From: Dactylis glomerata
Taxonomy: Eukaryota > Streptophyta > Magnoliopsida > Poales > Poaceae
Length of the DNA: 64,000 nucleotides
NCBI GenBank assembly: GCA_007115705.1
Contig: QXEO01001040.1
Span: 1,040,693-1,104,692 of the forward strand
Reading direction: 5' to 3'
In this document: in pieces, positions 56,915-64,000 of the stretch
Layout of the letters: each line of letters starts with the position of its first letter
How positions within the stretch are numbered: the stretch's first letter is position 1
Notes under the pieces: generated by a model
What the model was told of the DNA's origin: nothing
The model's input: only the letters and a program-made list of their open reading frames with translations
The model's database searches: none
Position numbers and translations under genes: made by a program

Positions 56915-59900
56915 TGTAACGACCCGCCTTTTACTAAAGGCAAATCTCCTGTGTATCTGTGCCATTCCCTGGATTAGTAGATAGCACCACAGTACAAAAT
57001 AAGTAATCATTGCAATAGCATCAATATTACAACGTAAATCTAGTTACATAGGTCTTCAACCTTACGAGTACACAGCATAAAGCATAGTTGCAGTGAGCTT
57101 CCATCTCCATCAAGTGCCACAGGCAGACATGTTGGGATGTAGTCTCGAGATCCTACTCCTGGTTCCTTACTCGAAATAAAACCTGCACGTTTGAATATGC
57201 AGCCCCAGAGGGGTCAGTACAATGATGTACTGGCAAATGACACATATTTGGTGGCATTTTGTGGAAAGACTATACTACATGGCATTTGGCTGGTGGATCT
57301 CATAGGCTGATTTGCATAAAGCCAATTTTATCCTATAATCCATTTTAATACTTTCTTTCAACAAATTTTATTTTCAAGGGTCAAGACAACCCCCATACAC
57401 TACATACTGGCCGGTATGTAGTTCTGGGCGCAACTCAACAAAGTTTGGAACCTCAGGCACCACCACCCCTCGGAGTGTATGGTCCTTAGTTCCTACCTAG
57501 GGGTTTCTAGACAAATTTTAATAATTCAGAATCGGTGATGAGATTATTCTGTACATTCCATGTCTAGAGACTCAATTGTCCATAACCGAGGACACGGCTA
57601 ATCGATTAGATTTAAACACCTTGCAAGGGTTGTGCACTTTCACCTTACGATTCATTTTATGCCCATACATAAAATGAAACGAGACCTTTTAGAAGGAGAG
57701 GGCAACTAACTGGCAAGATCCACTCCCAACCTATAATTCATCTACCACCATCTTCTCGCACATAGTTGCACTCCCACATTCTAATCAGTCAAGACAGAGC
57801 CCATAATGTCATAAGGCTGCACTGGAAGTACGCTAAGCATGGAAGACATAGCCATCTCTTTATTCCTGGGTGGCCATCCACAAGTGTACGCCCAGGCAGC
57901 AACTACACGTAGTGTAGCCCCAGGTCGCCACTCAACTCCACCTCCATCAACATACCAATCCACCCAGGTGTTTCATTTTAGTTGAAGTTATTAACTTTTC
58001 ACAAAACACTTTTCAAGTGATCTTAGCATGGCATCAAAGTTAACAAAGTATTTAGCATCCTATCAGGTAGGGTTTAGGGGTAGCTAACCACTACTAGGAT
58101 CTAAGCATTTGGTAAAACAGTTGTGTAAAACACCTATCATGCATACTACGAGAGGTGAATATACTGATGCATAAGTAAAATGGGTGAGGGATATGTGTGT
58201 CACTTGCCTTTTTGAAGATCACGATGTTTCACTTCTCTCAACTAAGCACGCAGCTCTTCGCACCAACTATAGCACAAGAAATAGCATACCATAAACATAT
58301 CATTCAAACACAAGCATACAAATCAAACAATTGAAAGGTGTTTGTTTAACAATTTGGTTTATTGAGATGTTATGATAGAAAGATATGGCAAAGGAAACAT
58401 GAGTTATGAGATACAGATTTGAGAGCTTAGCTGGGGAAGATCAATATGATTTGAGAGAGAATTGGATTAGGCAAAATATAATTGATGACGTTTTTATGCT
58501 TTATTAAAGCATGAATGAGTTTTAGGAATGGCTCATGTGAGATAAATTACACAAGAGTCAATTTGTGCAACTACAATACTATTGAGTAAATGTGACAACA
58601 ATTACTCTCTAATAGCATCTATTGCACTTAGGAACTAGGCTAGGTTTGAAGAATGCTTGAACTACTCAATTAGCGCATTTGCAAGTTGAATAGTTCAATA
58701 CATGAGACAAGATTAAGTAGGCATTGGATCGGGTATGAATGATTGATATTTGAGGACATGGCTCAAATGGTTCTTTGATCAATATGGGGTATAACACATA
58801 CTATGGTACGGGTTATAACAACTCCACATTAATAGAACCTAAGTTTGAGATGAATTCATATTCTACTCAAGTAGCACAATTGCAATTTGAGTACATATAT
58901 GAATCAGACAAAATATGATGAGTGAGATCTTTATGCTTTATCAAAGCATATTGGATCTTGGAATATCTCATGTGGGTAAATCACATACGAGGCAAAGTAG
59001 TGCAATAGCAATACTATTGAATAAGTGTAACAACAATTATTCTTAAATAGTATATATTACACTTAGGCAATGGGCTAGGATTCTTATAACATTGAAGTAC
59101 TCAATTAACTTAATTGCAAATTGAATAGTTCAATGCAAGGCTAAGATTGAGTAGACATGAGTAAGTGGCTATAGGTAATGGATATGTATAGATGATGTTT
59201 GAAAACATGGCTTAAGGTTCCTAATGGGTAAATGGGATTGGGTTAAGTACTATGATGTTGATTTGATCCATACCATAGTAGCAAAGGTAGAAACTAAGAT
59301 TGAAAGTATCACACTTTACTCAAATGACACATTTGTAATTTGAATAAGTGGGTACCACACAAGATAGGTCTAAGTAGATATGATCTTGATCAAGATATTG
59401 TTTAGATAGATATGGCATTGGATCAAAGTGATCTCAAGATGATATTTGATAGCTAGGTATGGTCATAGGGTTTTCTAAAGTAGAAGGAAACATTGATTGA
59501 ATTAGAAATATAATTAATCTATATAGGAATACTCAAATTCTCATATTAGAATTTGAATAATTGTGATATGGTTCAAGAAAATATGGGAGTGATACTACTG
59601 GATAGCTTGCAGTAAATCAAAGCTACTGCAATTGGAATCATTCTAAAATAAATTTTTGAACTCAAGATATGGTCAAATTAGTGATTTGGATAGATTCGAT
59701 TGCACAAAGTGTGTGCACGTATCAACTTTGGAAATTCTTGATCCTATGATGTTCTACAAGTTGAGAGGATTCTAAAGACTACAAATTTGTAATTTTTGGA
59801 TCAACAGAACTAAAGATATGAATTAATCAAGCTAATAGAAGGTCTGATTCCAATTTGAAAATAGTTTCAAATTGAACCCATAAAATATAATATTTTATGG

Positions 59901-61465
59901 TACCACTGAATTCTATATGTTCTAAGGATTCCAACGGTATATCATTTGCTATTTTTGGACCTACAGATCAAAAGATATGAATTTCCAAAGATTTGGATCA
60001 AATCTGATTCATAGTTCTATTTTGAATTTCGTTTTAACCAGAAGCTGACACGTGCTCTGTTCTGATTGGAGGGTACCTCTTCGTTTGGATCACGCGTCTG
60101 GTGCGTTGGATTAAAAGATGGATGGATGCACCAGATCATCCTATACCGCTTCAGTTAAGTGGTCTGTTTTGGACCCTTGGATCTAGATCAAACGAACCAG
60201 ATCAGATCTGGATGAGGCTCACCGTGGGGGCTAGGGTTCCGACGTGGATTCCGGCGAGGGCGTACTGGGGATGAAGGCCGGCGGGGTTCTGGCGATCCCT
60301 GGTCTACGGCGAGACCACGACGGGCTTTAGGACGATGAGGTCATCTCGAGAGCTTGATCGGCGCCCCCGTTTGCTTGCAGAAGGAGGAGAGGGGTACGGC
60401 TGGAGACCGACGGCGCGACGAAGAGCTTCGGGTTCACGACGCCGCGCTCGATTTCCTGCGAAACAAAATGTACCGAGGGCGTGAGGAGGTGCGCAGGATC
60501 AAGGTGGAGGGGATTGGGAAGAGGTGGAGGACGGGGTCTCACTGAGGACGTCGAATTTGTCCGGCGACGCTCGCAGACTCGCGGAGGTCCGACGAGGAAT
60601 TCCTCGGCCTTGGCGGCGTCTCGGGCAGGAGGTCGAAAGGGAGATGGAGGAGGGGAGTACGGGCTTCTTATAGCCGTGGCTTGATGGCCAATTACTTGCG
60701 CGAATTCAAGGGGGGGGGGCGTTACTCCGGCGAGGTTCCGTTACCAGTGAGAGGAAACGGCTGGAGAAGAAGGTGCTGACAGGTGGGCTCCACCTGTCAG
60801 AGGGAGAGAAGAAAACTAAAGGGTACCGGTTCGGGTTTCCTTCCTGGGCTGGCTCGGCCGGTTTGGGCCCCGGATCGGCCCAAGTGGGCTGGCCTCTTCC
60901 TTTCTTCTTTTTTTTGTTCTGATTCATTTTCCATTTTCTGTTTTTCTCTTTTCTTTATAACTTTTGCATTTTGGCTCCAAACAGATTCAAACAACTTTGT
61001 AAAATTTTCTAAAATTCAAATAAACAATACAAAACAGTAATAGATAAGTTTTCAGAATAAAACATGATTTTCCAAATAAAACTCTATATCTTAGCCAAAG
61101 GGCTTATTTGCATAATGCAAATAGAATTTGGGTTTTAAATAATCCCTTTTTAAAATCAGAGAAAAGCTTTTACAACATAGTTTTTGAAATATACTTTTCA
61201 AACATTCCTTTGGCATAGAAAGCTTTATAAATCACTTTGTAAGACATTTCTTTTGCAAGCAAGCTTGCAGAGGAAATAGCATTTGGATACTTGATCCTTC
61301 TCAAAGAAGTTCTTCAAGAAATAAATAGAGGATTTAAAATAGTTTTCAAACAAAGCTTTCAAATAAACTCAAAAAGTTTTAAATCCCTGTGAATTTTCAA
61401 TCAACACAAGCAAAATAAAAACGAAAATTTTCCCCCAAAATTTGATAAAATCTTGGGTCGTTACA
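56915..61465 (-). repeat. element C 3' LTR, 4.55 kb
   Basis: Starts TGTAACGACCC and ends GGGTCGTTACA, a perfect 11-bp terminal inverted repeat. It has a conserved internal block (TGTCCATAACCGAGGACACG near 57578) comparable to TGTCCATGACCGCGGATGCG at 12315. A long AT-rich central part and a GC-rich block at 60050-60900 hold no recognisable gene. Confidence 0.88.
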
Positions 61466-61483
61466 GACTACCACCCTTAAAAG
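61466..61483 (-). promoter_or_regulatory. element C polypurine tract
   Basis: On the minus strand CTTTTAAGGGTGGTAGTC precedes the LTR. The adjoining TCTCGAGGACGAGATTTC is almost the same as that beside the LTR at 15280. Confidence 0.78.
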
Positions 61484-62240
61484 AAATCTCGTCCTCGAGA
61501 TTGGAGAGGCTAGAAAGAAAGTAGGTATTAGATTATCTGGGTTTAGGTATCTGGGTGGCTACCACCCTTAAAAGAAAATTCCTCTTGGTGGTATCTTGAT
61601 GTTTCCTTAGGCACTTGCATTTTGTTCCCAGCTTGCATTCACTGCGGTGCCAATTTTCCTTGAATCGTCCTTCTCAGAAGTTTTGATGATCAATACCATC
61701 TTCAAAAGTGGGCATACCATGGTTTCCATCCAATTCTGGTGATAAGCAGATATCATCCATCGCGTTGTCATCAACAAGGTAGTCCACGTCTTCATTTACG
61801 ATAGGTGGGTGTCTATTTACAATTCCGGGCACCAACCTTCCTTATGGGGCTGCTTGAGGTAACCTTACTCTATTGTAGAGCTTCCTATCCAACGGGGTAG
61901 TTGTTGAACTACTTTGGACACTGAGGAGTCACTCTTTGGTTCAATCAGAGGACCAAGCTGAGTTGTCTCCTCCTTAGGTCATTTAGAAGGCCAAGCTGAG
62001 TGGGTATCCTCTCATCATCTGAACTTCCTAATCATCATCCTTAGAGGTTCTTCATCTATGATTGCTTCATTACATCATTTTGATCTTCAATTTTCCACGA
62101 TACCATTCTGTTCTGGTAACCTTCCTGGTTGTTGCACATCTTCCAAGAATGTGTATCTAGCCTTTTCTTGGTCGGTCCTCACCAAGGCCAAGACAGCATA
62201 CAGGCTATCACCATACTCCTTGTTGCTTTTTAGCTGATTT
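61484..62240. other. element C interior, no gene recognised
   Basis: Noncoding DNA with a second copy of the ACCACCCTTAAAAGAAA motif at 61561-61577, a near-repeat of the purine-tract context at 61468. Short frames have no recognisable domain. Confidence 0.45.
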
Positions 62241-62996
62241 TCATTCCAAGAGTCTCAAAAGATAACTCAGTGCCAAGTACTGCATGCTTGCCCCACGAAC
62301 ATGATGAGACCACACATCCCAATGAATCAGGAAGGCATTTCTCTGTAGTCCTCTCAAGCATTTCATAGGGGTAAACAAGGTGGACTCTGTAAGAGGTACT
62401 TGCACCTTTAAGGGACGGAAGGTCGCCTTATAACCAGCATTGTTGAACCCATTCAAGTTACCGGAGCAAGTCGTGCTACTTGCCACAGGTACCAGATGGT
62501 CCTTAAGAATTCCTTTAGCAACCGTCTTCATAGTTGTTGAAAGGCGTTGAACAACTTGATCATATTTCGAAGATGAACTCCTTTGCTGGGAAAAGGGGTC
62601 CAACGTAGCTCTCATGGGCAGGAAAATAGTTCCATGGATTCGGAGAGTTGCTTCATAATGTCACAGGTCGGGATGGGGTAGACTTCGGTGGCGTAAAGCT
62701 TTGAAACCAGGAAGAAATCTCATAGGTAGTGGTGGCGGTCTTTGTTGTGACTCTTTGGAGAGGAGTGACCTCTCTTTTATAGGCTCAGGGAGGTAGTCAA
62801 ACAGGCTACGTGGGGAGTCGAAACGAAGGGTCGGGTAGGTAAATCGAACAAGTAGCGGCCGAAGTTGAACAGTCTTCGCATCCAAAGCCCACTGAGTAAA
62901 ACGTTTCTGATTCGTGTAGCCGTTCAAAAACCAAATTCTCACCGTATTCCTACGTTTTGGCCACTGGCTCACTATAAGGGATGTAACATATTATCC
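62241..62996 (-). pseudogene. unrecognised decayed ORF in element C, one stop
   Basis: A minus-strand frame runs about 240 codons with a single in-frame TGA at 62661-62663. No ATG is present at its head (the frame opens after a stop near 62995), so the start is unclear. It is rich in Arg, Leu, Ser and Pro (PLLVRFTYPTLRFDSPRSLF, then MKCLRGLQRNAFLIHWDVW). I see no gag, protease or pol motif. It could be a vestige of a gag-upstream ORF, a captured host fragment, or chance. Confidence 0.4.
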
Positions 62997-63987
62997 TCCT
63001 AGGGTTAAGGTTTAACGACGTTGTCTCTCAGGTAGGTATGTCTCTCTAGATTCACCATTCCTCATACAAGAGCGAACAATATGAGTAGTCGTCATGGGGG
63101 CCAATCCATGTCGCACCCAATCATTACCTTGTATTTGGTTTGGTGCATCTCGCATTCTAACTCTTGGTCAACCTCACTAGCTTTTAAACAAAAGTTTGTT
63201 GAAAATGGAACCAAGTTCCCAAATTCTATTTTGACATTTGAAAAACAAAATCTATCGTTCCTAGCTAGAGGTTTTCAACAAAGCTCATGGCAATAATCCT
63301 TAAGTTGTAGATCCTTTGGTTTGCCATTTAAGAGGAATTAAAATCCTTTACATTGCTCTGTTTGCTCCTTTCCACCTTTCTTGCATGAGGTGGTTGAATA
63401 GTATTACTTCCACATTAGCTACATCTTGGGGTGTCTTCTTATTGTTTGCGTGGTATCCTTCAGTCAATCTAGCTTACTGTAGTCTTGGGGTATCATCCTT
63501 TGTGCAGCCTCTTGCGTAACGTTTCAGTCTCTTGTACTTGAAATACTACCTCTTGCTGTTGTACTCTGTATCCTTATTATCCAACTGAGGGTCATTGTAG
63601 TTGTTCTGTCATTGAGAAAACTTGGGTTTGGGTTTTAGGACAAGTTTAGGTCTTAGCATAGATGAGAATTAGATAGAAGAGGTCTAAAGAAGAAAAATTC
63701 CTACCCAAACATAACAGATTAAAACAAACCATCTTACAAACAACATCTAACAAACATTCATCATATCAAGCAATTTAGTTTTCAAACAAACGGGGAGGTA
63801 CGATCATCCACAAGTCGGTATGACCATAACGTTTATTACACGTCGTGACTTATTAAAAATTTCTAAATGGAGGTCCAACTAAGGCTTCTTGGTTCTCTTT
63901 CATACGGATCCATTGTTCTGGTCTAGCTGCTTCTGTAAATTGGCAATTTGTTCATCCTTGGTTTTGATGAGGTCTCCTTGAACACTA
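62997..63987. other. element C interior near its 5' end, no gene recognised
   Basis: Leader region between the decayed ORF and the primer-binding site. Short frames only. Confidence 0.4.
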
Positions 63988-64000
63988 AGTTCAGATACCA
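63988..64000 (-). promoter_or_regulatory. element C primer-binding site (at window edge)
   Basis: On the minus strand the window starts TGGTATCTGAACTT, a variant of the initiator tRNA-Met type TGGTATCAGAGCC site found at 21052-21064. There the LTR begins three bases further on. The same spacing would put the 5' LTR of C at about 64004. Confidence 0.65.

Larger units (their letters stand above)
56915..64000 (-). mobile_element. element C: large non-autonomous Gypsy-type element, runs off the window
   Basis: The left (3') LTR is 56915-61465 and the interior 61466-64000. The last 13 bases of the window form a primer-site-like sequence, so the 5' LTR should begin within a few bases of the end. 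The interior is thus only about 2.5 kb and lacks gag, protease, RT and integrase. The purine-tract context resembles that of the element at 11714. This suggests a non-autonomous relative of the same lineage (inference). Confidence 0.82.

Overview
The window is plant nuclear DNA. It comes most likely from a large-genome Pooideae grass (Triticeae or a close tribe). The reasons are several Stowaway MITEs, BARE/Angela-like Copia LTRs, Athila/Sabrina-like and Tekay/Del-like Gypsy elements nested in one another, and spliced grass genes. There is no bacterial, plasmid or phage content. I saw no tRNA or rRNA gene and no CRISPR array.

Left part (1-10.8 kb): short noncoding DNA holds a 413-bp tandem duplication, a hAT-type MITE with an 8-bp target duplication, a Stowaway MITE and a small Gypsy RNase H relic. 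A 5.2-kb Tc1/mariner element (5371-10586) follows. It has perfect 28-bp terminal inverted repeats, a TA target duplication and a DD39D transposase on the minus strand that is broken by two stop codons. It sits about 200 bp upstream of a FAR1/FHY3-type (FRS) gene.

Middle part (10.8-32.8 kb): the FRS gene runs on the plus strand from 10788 to 26746 in five exons. It is dead. A 12.9-kb chromodomain-type Gypsy element (11714-24632, minus strand, 3.57-kb LTRs, 5-bp target duplication AGTAT) lies inside exon 2, and there are two further small frameshifts. The Gypsy element carries an extra, unbroken 260-codon ORF between its 5' LTR and gag. Downstream are a GAGCTC-based minisatellite and a two-exon minus-strand pentatricopeptide repeat (PPR) gene (30047-32637), the only host gene here that looks intact.

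Right part (32.8-64 kb): this is almost entirely transposon DNA. It includes a dimeric Stowaway, a decayed Copia relic between two copies of a 116-bp repeat, single LTRs with internal tandem repeats, and a BARE/Angela-like Copia (LTR plus RNase H). The Copia is cut by an Athila-like element (A, plus strand). A minus-strand Athila/Sabrina-like gag-only element (B, 43754-55188) lies in the 5' LTR of A, and a 2.9-kb non-coding element (D, 48593-51511) lies in the gag region of B. A second element (C, 56915 to beyond 64000) lies in the gag of A. C has a 4.55-kb LTR, little coding capacity and a primer-binding site at the very window edge. Target duplications GTGTC (B) and CTAGG (D) fix the order of insertion.

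How the parts relate: host content is one dead light-signalling-type gene and one organellar RNA-binding gene. The rest is a record of successive insertions, many of them decayed by nonsense codons that could each be a single C-to-T change.
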